Assembly (NCBI GenBank): GCA_020638555.1
Contig: JACKII010000001.1
Location: forward strand, 62,001 to 126,000
Direction: 5' to 3'
From: Alphaproteobacteria bacterium
Lineage (GTDB): Bacteria; Pseudomonadota; Alphaproteobacteria; Bin95
Length of the DNA: 64,000 nucleotides
The position numbers and the translations under genes were made by a program. The notes beneath the pieces were generated by a model that did not search any database, had not been told where the DNA came from, and was given only the letters and a program-made list of their open reading frames with translations. This document shows, in pieces, positions 33,846 to 44,305 of this stretch. Each line of letters starts with the position of its first letter. Positions within the stretch are counted from its first letter, which is position 1.

Positions 33846-35045
33846 ATGGCGAGCGAACCCCAACCGATGCAGCCGTTCCGCGGTCTGCGCGTCGTCGACC
33901 TGAGCCAGGGTCTGGCCGGCCCGTTCTGCGCCATGCTGCTGGGCCATTACGGCGCCGACGTGGTCAAGGTGGAGCCGCCGGAAGGCGACTGGTCGCGCAC
34001 GCTCGGCGCCGGCCAGGGCGACCGCACCGCCGCCTTCGCCACCTGCAACCGCGGCAAGCGCGCCATCACCGTCGACCTGAAACAGGCGGAGGGCCGCGCG
34101 GTGATCCTGCGGCTCGCCCAAGGCTCTGACGTGTTCCTGGAGAGCAACCGCCAGGGCGTGGCCGACCGGCTCGGCATCGGCTACGAGGCCATCCGGGCGG
34201 TGGCGCCGGACGTGGTCTATGGCTCGATCACCGGCTTCGGCCAGGCCGGCCCCTATGCGGACCGACCCGCCACCGACGCCATTCTCCAGGCCTTCACCGG
34301 CCTGATGAGCCGCAACCGCGGCCCCGACGGCGAGCCCAGGCGCATCGGCTTTCCGGTGCCGGACTACACCACCGGCCTGATGGCCTATCAGAACGTCTCG
34401 ACCGCGCTCTATGCCAAGGCGGTGGGGCAGGGCGGGCGGCATCTGGACATCAGCCTGATGCGCTCGATGCTGTTCTACCAGCAGCACGGCCTGGTGCAGG
34501 AGGCGGTCGAGCCCGGCTCGTCGCGGGCGCCGGTGACGCAGACGCCGCTGCCGCCGACCGGCACCTTCCAGACCGCGGACGGCCCGATCAACATCTCCAT
34601 CGTGCGCGAGAAATTCTTCCAGGCGCTCTGCCGCGTGCTGGATCGGCCGGCGCTGGCCGAAGACCCGCGCTTCGCCACGCTCGCCGCCCGACGCGAGCAC
34701 GACGCCCTGCTGCACACCCTGATCGCCGACGCCATGGCCGGCCGCGGCCGCGACGAACTCTGCGCGGCGCTGTCCGCCGCCGACGTGCCGCACGCACCGG
34801 TGCACGACTATGCGAGCGTGGTGCGCGACGCCCATGTGGAGGCGACCGGCACCCTCGCCTGGCTGGAGGATCCGGGCCTGGGGCCGCTGCCGCTGGTGAA
34901 CCTGCCCGGCACCGCGCCGCTCGTCCCCGGCGACCCGCGCGGCACCGCCCCCGACAAGGGCGAGCACACGGACGCGGTGCTGGCCGAATGCGGCTACGAC
35001 GCCAGCGCCATCAGGGCGCTGCGGGCCGCAAACGCCGTCGCCTGA
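33846..35045 (+). CDS. Class III (CaiB/BaiF) CoA-transferase
   Basis: 399-residue family III CoA-transferase, moving CoA between carboxylic acids. The N-terminus LRVVDLSQGLAGPFCAMLLG, followed by YGADVVKVEPPEGD and FATCNRGKRAITVDLK, is typical, and the catalytic Asp is in GRHLDISLMRS. The start ATG 33846 begins MASEPQPMQ; the much longer frame upstream is an antisense shadow. It is divergent from the first molybdenum hydroxylase operon and followed by a family A repeat. The acyl substrate is not predictable, but proximity to two molybdenum hydroxylases hints at CoA-linked catabolism. Confidence 0.92.
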   Translation: MASEPQPMQPFRGLRVVDLSQGLAGPFCAMLLGHYGADVVKVEPPEGDWSRTLGAGQGDRTAAFATCNRGKRAITVDLKQAEGRAVILRLAQGSDVFLESNRQGVADRLGIGYEAIRAVAPDVVYGSITGFGQAGPYADRPATDAILQAFTGLMSRNRGPDGEPRRIGFPVPDYTTGLMAYQNVSTALYAKAVGQGGRHLDISLMRSMLFYQQHGLVQEAVEPGSSRAPVTQTPLPPTGTFQTADGPINISIVREKFFQALCRVLDRPALAEDPRFATLAARREHDALLHTLIADAMAGRGRDELCAALSAADVPHAPVHDYASVVRDAHVEATGTLAWLEDPGLGPLPLVNLPGTAPLVPGDPRGTAPDKGEHTDAVLAECGYDASAIRALRAANAVA

Positions 35046-35074
35046 GGCCGTCCGGAGAAAGACCGCCCGACGGT

Positions 35075-35214
35075 TGAATGTTCCCCGGACTGAATGTTCC
35101 CCGGACGGTGCGGAGCACCGATCCGGGGCCGGTCGCATCCTGCGAACACAGGTGGAAGCAGTGTTCGATTGCCGACGCCGATCCCGACCCACCGCTTCGC
35201 GGCGGCCGGGAAAC
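35075..35214. repeat. Family A palindromic element, copy 3, with tandem head
   Basis: The element starts with a perfect 16-bp tandem duplication (units 35075-35090 and 35091-35106, TGAATGTTCCCCGGAC), then GGTGCGGAGCACC, ATCCGGGGCC, a GCGAACAC...GTGTTCG segment and GCCGGGAAAC at 35205-35214. It fills the gap between convergent genes. Confidence 0.7.
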
Positions 35215-35235
35215 GACCGACCCGCCGCCCGCCGC

Positions 35236-36033
35236 TCAGCCCGCCGCGGCGACCGCGCGCCGGGTCATCACCCCGATCAGGTGCGCCCGGTAGTCCGCGT
35301 CGGCGTGCAGGTCGCTGTTCAGGTCGGCCGCGGCCACCGCGCCGTCCGCCACCGCGTCGGCGGCGAAATTCGCCGCCAGCGCCTCCTCATAGGCCGGCAC
35401 CCGGAACACGCCGCCGCTGCCCGCACCGGTCACCGCCACGCGCACGCCGCCCGCGGTCTTGGCGACGAACACGCCGACCATGGCATAGCGGCTCGCCGGG
35501 TTCGGGAACTTGACGTAAGCCGCTTTCTCCGGCTGCGGGAAGCGCACGGCGGTGATGATCTCGCCCGGCTGCAACGCGGTCTCGAACAGGCCGGTGAAGA
35601 AGTCGTCCGCCGCGATCTCGCGCCGGTCGGTCACCACCGTGGCGCCGAGCCCCAGCACCGCCGCCGGATAATCCGCCGCCGGGTCGTTGTTCGCGACCGA
35701 GCCGCCGATGGTGCCGCGATTGCGCACCGCCTGGTCGCCGATGCCGCCGGCCAGCGCCGCCAGTGCCGGGATGTTGCCCTTGATCTCGGCGGAGGCGGCC
35801 ACCGCCGCGTGCCGGGTCATGGCGCCGACGACCACGTCGCGGCCCTCCAGGCGAATGCCCTGCAATTCGGCGATGCCGCCAAGGTCCACCAGATCGCTGG
35901 GGCTGGCGAGGCGCTGTTTCAGCGTCGGCAACAGGGTCTGGCCACCGGCCAGAAAGGCGCCGTCCTCCGCGCCGGAGAGCGCGGCGGCGGCATCGGCGAG
36001 GCTCGCCGGTTTCACATAGTTGAATGCATACAT
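35236..36033 (-). CDS. Molybdenum hydroxylase FAD subunit (second operon)
   Basis: 265-residue FAD-binding subunit. FAD-site runs are GAFLAGGQTLLPTLKQRLA (about residue 24) and RNRGTIGGSVANNDPAADYP (about 102). ATG 36033 (MYAFNYVKPASL) is chosen over the longer frame to 36084 because GAGGAC lies just upstream and family homology begins at YAFNY. It is the last gene of a three-gene operon, 20 bp after the large subunit, here in the order Fe-S, Mo, FAD. Confidence 0.91.
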   Translation of the reverse strand: MYAFNYVKPASLADAAAALSGAEDGAFLAGGQTLLPTLKQRLASPSDLVDLGGIAELQGIRLEGRDVVVGAMTRHAAVAASAEIKGNIPALAALAGGIGDQAVRNRGTIGGSVANNDPAADYPAAVLGLGATVVTDRREIAADDFFTGLFETALQPGEIITAVRFPQPEKAAYVKFPNPASRYAMVGVFVAKTAGGVRVAVTGAGSGGVFRVPAYEEALAANFAADAVADGAVAAADLNSDLHADADYRAHLIGVMTRRAVAAAG

Positions 36034-36053
36034 GATCGTGTCCTCTGCCTGCC

Positions 36054-38420
<2,367 letters not shown>

Positions 38421-38445
38421 ATCCGTATCCTCCTCGTCGCGCCCG

Positions 38446-38913
<468 letters not shown>

Positions 38914-39075
38914 GTCTTCCCTCTTTTCGTTGAAGCCTCGCCGCGACAGCCGTCGTCCCCAACGGGCCGCCGGCGCCGCAGAATTGTCGCAGCCCCATTC
39001 TCGCGGATTTGCCTCCCCGCGCAAGAGGCGAGGCAAAGCAACGGCCTATCGCCGGATTCCGCCTTCCACCCTTGG

Positions 39076-39105
39076 TTGAAATCTGCGATTGTGTTCCGAT
39101 AGATA
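39076..39105 (+). promoter_or_regulatory. Candidate promoter of the multiheme cytochrome gene
   Basis: TTGAAA (39076-39081) and TAGATA (39100-39105) with an 18-nt spacer, about 20 nt upstream of ATG 39125. The -10 match is only partial, so this is a weak prediction; the rest of the 38914-39124 gap holds nothing I recognise. Confidence 0.35.
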
Positions 39106-39124
39106 CGATTGGGGAGGACCGAGC

Positions 39125-42100
39125 ATGCTGGCAAAAACCCTGGGTCTGGGCCTCGCCCTGCTGCTGACCGCCGGCACCGCGCTCGCCGCCGGCGCCCTCG
39201 CCGCGGATTGCCCCGACCTGCAGCCGGCCAAGCTGGTCCCGTCAGACCCGGCCCGCTGCGCCGCCCTGCGCCCCATCGTCGGCCATCCCGGCGCCCTGCC
39301 GCTCAACGAGTACGAGGCCAACCTTCAGGAATTCTTCGGAAATTTCTGCCACCGCGACACGGCGGCCGGCTGGGTGCGCGACAAGCGGGTGCGCGACACC
39401 GGCCCCTATACCAACCGGTTCGTCGATGGCGAATGGGTCGGACAATACTACGGCACCCACCAGCCAGTGGTGATCTGGTATTCGCCCGACTTCCATGCCT
39501 GGCTGAAGGCCAACCGGCCGCTGGAGGGCTCCGGCCGGGCACCGGCGAACACGCCCATCCCCGAGGGCGCCATGATCGTCAAGGAGATGATGACCGCGCC
39601 CGCCGCCCGCTGTGCCGCGGAGGACCCGCTGCAATTGCTGCCATCCTCCGGCGCCGCCTTCATGGTGCGCGACAGCCAGGCCAGCCAGGACGGCTGGTAT
39701 TGGGGCTGGTTCGGCTGGACCACCGACAATATCGACTGGCCGCCGCGCCCTTCGAACGGCCTGCCCTATCAGGGCTTCGGCCAGTATTGCATGAACTGCC
39801 ACGCCTCGGCGGCCGACAATCTGACCTTCGCCGCCCTGAACAACATCCAGGGCGAGCCGGGCGAGCCGCTCGCCTTTCTCAGCCAGGATTACGCGCTCGA
39901 CCCGACGCCGCCGATCACGCATCACCGCGAGATCACCCTGCCGAAAGGCCCCGCCCCGCGCCTCGGCGACCCGTTGCTGGCCTATAACGGCGCCTTCGCC
40001 GACACGTTCGGCCGGACCGTCCCGAACCCGCCCAGCTGGGAGTCGGTGAGCAAATTCCCGTCCGCCAGCTATGACGTGGTCTGGGTGAAGAAGGGCCAGA
40101 GCGACGTCGCCGGGCTGGAGAGCCAGTACGTCACCTCCGACCAGTGCGTCGGCTGCCACGACGCCGGCGGCACCGGCCTGCAATTCGACATGACCAAGCC
40201 GCTGCCGGTGAGCCAGGCGCACGGGTATATGCTGGAGAATCTCTCGCCCTACGGCACCTGGCGCTCCTCTCCCATGGGGCTGGCGGGCCGCGATCCGATC
40301 TTCTTTGCCCAGCTCGCCAGCGAGGTGCAGACCTTCCACCCCGCCACGAAGGCCAACCCCGAAACGCCGGCGCTGGTAGAAAACACCTGCCTCGGCTGCC
40401 ACGGCATTCTGGGCCAGCGCCAGTTCGAGCTCGACACCGTGCTGGCCCGCGGCGACCCCACCGACCAGAGCGCCTGCGGCGACTTCACGAGGGCGATGGT
40501 GGCCGCCGTGCCCTATCCGCCCGGCAATCCGGGCGCCAAACACGCCGACTATGGCGCACTGGCCCGCGACGGCATTTCGTGTGCCGCCTGCCACCACGCG
40601 GTGCTCGACCCCAAGGTGGTGGCCAAGGTGCAGGACCAGCCGCAGAACACCTGCGTCAAGGCAAGGCAGGACTTCCTGAACAAGGACCTGTCCGGCTTCG
40701 CCCGCACCTTCACCGGCAGCTTCTTCGTCGGCCCGCCGGACGAACTTTACGGCCCGTTCCCGAAGCCGAAGCCGAAACCGATGCAGCATGCGCTCGGCAT
40801 CACGCCGCACCATGACAGCGGCTTCGCCTCGTCGGAGCTTTGCGGCACCTGCCACACCGTGCACCTGCCGGTGTTTTACCGGGGCCGGACCCTCCGCCAG
40901 GTCTACGAGCAGACCACCTATCCGGAATGGCTGTTCAGCGCCTTCCGCACCGACGCCCAACCCACCACCGGCCTGTCCTACAAGGCAGGGGCCAGCCCCC
41001 AGAGTTGCGGCGGCTGCCACATGAAAACCCAGGGCGCCGACGGCAAGCCCTTCGTCTCCAAAATCGCCGGCATTCAGGAGCACTCGAACTTTCCCGCCGC
41101 CGAAAACGCGCTCGGCGCTGAGGATATCGACCTGGAGCCGCGCTCCGGCTTTGCCCGGCACACGCTCGTCGGCCTGAACGTGTTCCTGGTGAACATGGCG
41201 CAGCAATTCCCGGACGTGTTCGGCATCGCCACCGCCGACCCGATGCTGACCTCCAAGGGCCTGCCCTCGCTGTTGCGCACCGAGCAGGCCATGCTCGACC
41301 AGGCGACGCACGCGGTCGCCGGCATCGCCGTGGTGGCGAGCGCGGTCAGGGACGGCACGCTCACCGCCACGGTCGCGGTCAACAACAAGGTCGGCCACAA
41401 ATTCCCGTCCGGCGTCGGTTTCCGCCGCGCCTTCATCGAGTTCCGGGTGCTGGACCGCCTCGGCCGGACGCTCTGGGCCAGCGGCCGCACCAACGGCGCG
41501 GGCGTGATCGTCGACGACCAGGGCCGGCCCATCGCCGGCGAGCTCTGGTGGGCCGACGATTGCAGCGCCCGCCTCTCGCCCGGCCAGCCGCAATTCCAGC
41601 CGCACTACCAGCGGGTCACGCGCCAGGATCAGGCCCAGATCTATCAGGAACTGGTGACCTCCCCGGCTCCGGTCGAGAATCCGCAATGCGGCAAGGATCC
41701 GACGCCCGGCGGCGACCTGACCACCAGTTTTCTCTCCATCTGCGCCAATGTGAAGGACAACCGGCTGCTGCCGGATGGCTTCCTGCCGCTGGCAGAGCGC
41801 ATCGACCTGGCGAAATCCATCGGCGCCGGCGCCGACCTGGCGGAGGAGGCGGGGCCGCACCATGTGGGCGACGACCCGCACTACCGGCCGGGCAAGGCCA
41901 GCGGCGGCGACGCCCTCGACTATGTCATCCCGCTGGCCGATCTTCCGGGCGAGCCGGTGGCGGTGCAGGCCATTTTGCACTATCAGGCGACGCCACCCTT
42001 CTATCTCCAGGACCGGTTCTGCACCGCCAAGGGGCCGGACCGCGACCGGCTCTACTTCCTGGCCGGCCACCTGAACCTGGACGGCTCGGCCATGCAGGAC

Positions 42101-42148
42101 TGGCGCTTTGAGATCGTCTCCAGCGGCGTGCGGCCCATCGGCCAGTAG
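39125..42148 (+). CDS. Six-heme cytochrome c, exported
   Basis: 1007-residue secreted protein with a signal peptide (MLAKTLGLGLALLLTAGTAL, cleavage probably after an AxA near residue 24-27). Six CXXCH heme c motifs are present: CMNCH (39789), CVGCH (40145), CLGCH (40388), CAACH (40580), CGTCH (40841) and CGGCH (41006). The last third (from about residue 735) has no heme and shows beta-rich sequence with FPSGVGFRRAFIEFRVLD, recalling a domain found in other multiheme cytochromes. GGAGG 9 nt upstream supports ATG 39125. It should sit in the periplasm as an electron carrier or oxidoreductase; the redox partner is unknown, although the divergent molybdenum hydroxylase operon is adjacent. Confidence 0.88.
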   Translation: MLAKTLGLGLALLLTAGTALAAGALAADCPDLQPAKLVPSDPARCAALRPIVGHPGALPLNEYEANLQEFFGNFCHRDTAAGWVRDKRVRDTGPYTNRFVDGEWVGQYYGTHQPVVIWYSPDFHAWLKANRPLEGSGRAPANTPIPEGAMIVKEMMTAPAARCAAEDPLQLLPSSGAAFMVRDSQASQDGWYWGWFGWTTDNIDWPPRPSNGLPYQGFGQYCMNCHASAADNLTFAALNNIQGEPGEPLAFLSQDYALDPTPPITHHREITLPKGPAPRLGDPLLAYNGAFADTFGRTVPNPPSWESVSKFPSASYDVVWVKKGQSDVAGLESQYVTSDQCVGCHDAGGTGLQFDMTKPLPVSQAHGYMLENLSPYGTWRSSPMGLAGRDPIFFAQLASEVQTFHPATKANPETPALVENTCLGCHGILGQRQFELDTVLARGDPTDQSACGDFTRAMVAAVPYPPGNPGAKHADYGALARDGISCAACHHAVLDPKVVAKVQDQPQNTCVKARQDFLNKDLSGFARTFTGSFFVGPPDELYGPFPKPKPKPMQHALGITPHHDSGFASSELCGTCHTVHLPVFYRGRTLRQVYEQTTYPEWLFSAFRTDAQPTTGLSYKAGASPQSCGGCHMKTQGADGKPFVSKIAGIQEHSNFPAAENALGAEDIDLEPRSGFARHTLVGLNVFLVNMAQQFPDVFGIATADPMLTSKGLPSLLRTEQAMLDQATHAVAGIAVVASAVRDGTLTATVAVNNKVGHKFPSGVGFRRAFIEFRVLDRLGRTLWASGRTNGAGVIVDDQGRPIAGELWWADDCSARLSPGQPQFQPHYQRVTRQDQAQIYQELVTSPAPVENPQCGKDPTPGGDLTTSFLSICANVKDNRLLPDGFLPLAERIDLAKSIGAGADLAEEAGPHHVGDDPHYRPGKASGGDALDYVIPLADLPGEPVAVQAILHYQATPPFYLQDRFCTAKGPDRDRLYFLAGHLNLDGSAMQDWRFEIVSSGVRPIGQ

Positions 42149-42174
42149 GCCCGGCCCACAAACCGTCTGGACTC

Positions 42175-42202
42175 AATTCGTCATTTCGCGTAATGACGAA
42201 TT
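42175..42202. promoter_or_regulatory. ArsR-type operator abutting the start codon
   Basis: AATTCGTCATT (42175-42185) and AATGACGAATT (42192-42202) form a perfect 11-bp inverted repeat with a 6-nt spacer. The right arm ends immediately before ATG 42203. A TGGACT (42168-42173) and TAATGA (42191-42196), 17 nt apart, could be the promoter, which would place the transcript start at or next to the ATG. There is no ribosome-binding site, so a leaderless message is likely. Confidence 0.75.
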
Positions 42203-43087
42203 ATGAAGTCCGACACCCTCGATCCCGCCGCCGAGCGGCTTGCCGCCCTCGGCCATCCGGCCCGCCTCGCCGCCTTTCGCCTGCTGGCGCGGCGGGCGCC
42301 GCAGGGCGTGCCCGCGTCCGAGATCGCGGCCGCCCTGGACATCGGCGCCAGCACGCTCTCCGCCCATCTGGACCTGCTGGTCCGCGCTGGCCTGATCGGC
42401 CGCACTCGGCACGGCCGCTTCATCCACTACACGCTCGACCCGGCCGGCACCGGCGATCTGCTCGCCTATCTGCTGGACGACTGCTGCCGCGGCCGGCCGG
42501 ACATCGCCGGGCTCGCCCAGGCCACCAATACCGCCCCGCCGTCGGAGGCCGCCATGCCCGCAACCGGCTTCCCCCACCCCGGTTTCACCGTGTTGTTCGT
42601 CTGCACCGGCAATTCCGCCCGCTCGCTGTTTGCCGAGGCGATTTTGCGTCAGGACGGCGGCGGCCGCTTCCGGGCCTATTCCGCCGGTACCCGCGCCTTT
42701 TCGGAACCGCACCCAAGGGCGCTGGCGGTGCTGAAGGCCAACGGCTATGCCACCGACGGCCTGACCTCGAAAAATGTCTCGGTGTTTCAGGGCGCGGACG
42801 CGCCGCGGTTCGACTTCGTTTTCACCGTCTGCGACCGCTCCGCCAACGAGGATTGCCCGCCCTGGCCGGGCCAACCGATTTCCGCCCACTGGGGCGTGCC
42901 CGATCCGGTGGCGGTGCAGGGCAAGGAGGCCGAGCAGGCCCAGGCCTTCAACGAGGCGTTCGGCATGCTGCGCCAGCGCATCCACACCTTCATCGCCCTG
43001 CCCATGGCCTCGGTCGGCCGCCTGTCGCTGCAACGCTTCGTCGACGACATCGGCCGCGACCGGCCGCTGCCCACCCCCTACGCCTGA
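42203..43087 (+). CDS. ArsR-ArsC fusion: arsenic repressor and arsenate reductase
   Basis: One 294-residue protein with two domains. Residues 1-95 are an ArsR/SmtB winged helix (ALGHPARLAAFRLLARR, then STLSAHLDLLVRAGLIG); adjacent Cys94-Cys95 in DDCCRGRPD match the C-terminal As(III) site type known from AfArsR, but the third Cys of that protein is not seen. Residues 128-260 are a low-molecular-weight phosphatase-type arsenate reductase with the P-loop CTGNSARS (Cys134, Arg140) and the resolving-Cys segment VCDRSANEDCP (Cys210, Cys218). The perfect palindrome before the start should be its own operator, so the operon is likely autorepressed and induced by arsenite. It heads the GAPDH-ArsJ operon. 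Confidence 0.93.
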   Translation: MKSDTLDPAAERLAALGHPARLAAFRLLARRAPQGVPASEIAAALDIGASTLSAHLDLLVRAGLIGRTRHGRFIHYTLDPAGTGDLLAYLLDDCCRGRPDIAGLAQATNTAPPSEAAMPATGFPHPGFTVLFVCTGNSARSLFAEAILRQDGGGRFRAYSAGTRAFSEPHPRALAVLKANGYATDGLTSKNVSVFQGADAPRFDFVFTVCDRSANEDCPPWPGQPISAHWGVPDPVAVQGKEAEQAQAFNEAFGMLRQRIHTFIALPMASVGRLSLQRFVDDIGRDRPLPTPYA

Positions 43088-43110
43088 CACCGGAAGAAGA
43101 ACCGCGCGCC

Positions 43111-44133
43111 ATGCCCCGCATCGCCATCAACGGCCTCGGCCGCATGGGCAAGCTCCTGCTGCGCCGCCTGGCGGACCAGGGCTTGGCCAACCGCATCGTC
43201 CTGGTCAACGACAAGGCCGGCGACCCCGCCACCCACGCCCATCTGCTGGAATTCGACAGCGTGCATGGCCGCTGGCCCGCCCCGGGCGGCGCTCCCATCG
43301 GCCATGACGAGACCCACCTGCACCTTGCCGGCCACCGCATCCGCTGCACCGCCGCCACCACCATCGCGGCGCTGCCGCTGGCGGACCTGGGCGTCGATCT
43401 GGTCATCGACTGCACCGGCAGTTTCAAGACGGTCGCCAGGGTCCGGCCCTATTACGAGGCCGGCGTGCGCAAGGTCGTGGTCTCGGCGCCAATCAAGGAG
43501 GAGCCGGCGCTGAACCTGGTCTACGGCGTCAACCACGACCGCTACGACCCGGCCCGGCACGATCTGGTGACGGCGGCCAGTTGCACCACGAACTGCCTCG
43601 CCCCGGTGGTCAAGGTGCTGCACGAGGCGATCGGCATCCGCCACGGCTCGATCACCACGGTGCACGACGTCACCAACACCCAGACCCTGGTCGACCGACC
43701 GCACAAGGACCTGCGCCGCGCCCGCTCGGCGCTGACCTCGCTGGTGCCGACCACCACCGGGTCTGCCACCGCCATCACCCTGATCTATCCCGAACTGAAG
43801 GGCCGCCTGAACGGCCACGCCATCCGCGTGCCGCTGCTGAATGCCTCGCTCACCGACTGCGTGTTCGAGATGGAACGCGCCACGTCCGCCGAGGAAATCA
43901 ACGCCCTGTTTGCCGCCGCCGCGGCGGGACCGCTCGCCGGCATTCTGGGCTACGAGACCCGGCCGCTGGTGAGCCAGGACTATGTCAACGACCCGCGCTC
44001 GGCCGTGATCGACGCGCCCAGCACCATGGTGGTGAACGGCACCCAGGCCAAACTCTATGCCTGGTACGACAACGAGTGGGGCTATGTCTGCCGCCTCGCC
44101 GACGTGACCCGCCTGGTGGCCGACGGGATGTGA
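43111..44133 (+). CDS. ArsJ-associated glyceraldehyde-3-phosphate dehydrogenase
   Basis: 340-residue NAD-dependent GAPDH with the N-terminal INGLGRMGKLLLRR Rossmann motif, catalytic Cys158 in SCTTNCLAP, a His in ITTVHDVTNTQ and the C-terminal YDNEWGY. In ars operons this enzyme uses arsenate in place of phosphate to make 1-arseno-3-phosphoglycerate, which ArsJ exports. The gene lies 23 bp after the ArsR-ArsC fusion and upstream of arsJ, supporting that role over central glycolysis. ATG 43111 is the only sensible start; the longer frame from 42193 is an artefact. Confidence 0.95.
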   Translation: MPRIAINGLGRMGKLLLRRLADQGLANRIVLVNDKAGDPATHAHLLEFDSVHGRWPAPGGAPIGHDETHLHLAGHRIRCTAATTIAALPLADLGVDLVIDCTGSFKTVARVRPYYEAGVRKVVVSAPIKEEPALNLVYGVNHDRYDPARHDLVTAASCTTNCLAPVVKVLHEAIGIRHGSITTVHDVTNTQTLVDRPHKDLRRARSALTSLVPTTTGSATAITLIYPELKGRLNGHAIRVPLLNASLTDCVFEMERATSAEEINALFAAAAAGPLAGILGYETRPLVSQDYVNDPRSAVIDAPSTMVVNGTQAKLYAWYDNEWGYVCRLADVTRLVADGM

Positions 44134-44165
44134 ATGCAACCGCCCCGCCCCACCATCCCCCGCGC

Positions 44166-44268
44166 CATCCCGAGTAGCCGCGAAGCGGCGTATCGAGGGG
44201 CGCCGCGCACCCGGAGCACCCCCGAAGCGAGGCCCCCTCGATACGGGCCTTCGGCCCTACTCGGGATG
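44166..44268. repeat. Family B palindromic element, copy 1
   Basis: About 100 bp beginning CATCCCGAGTAG and ending CTACTCGGGATG, with an inner pair GTATCGAGGGG and CCCCTCGATAC, plus small GC hairpins. It sits inside the ars operon between the GAPDH and arsJ genes, so it will be transcribed with them. Copies 2 and 3 are at 46633 and 49728. Confidence 0.8.
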
Positions 44269-44305
44269 AAGCGCAAGCCTGAGGGATCAGCAGGACCCTA
44301 ATCGC

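Noticed and set aside
30048..35045. A 1665-codon plus-strand open frame across the first molybdenum hydroxylase operon
   Set aside because: It is the antisense shadow of high-GC coding DNA; only its end (from ATG 33846) is a real gene, the CoA-transferase.
39242..42070. A 942-codon open frame antisense to the multiheme cytochrome
   Set aside because: The plus strand has signal peptide and six heme motifs; the antisense frame has nothing.
44166..44268. CRISPR-like array or riboswitch at the family B element
   Set aside because: The arms are inverted rather than direct repeats, without spacers, and the same element occurs in unrelated gaps.
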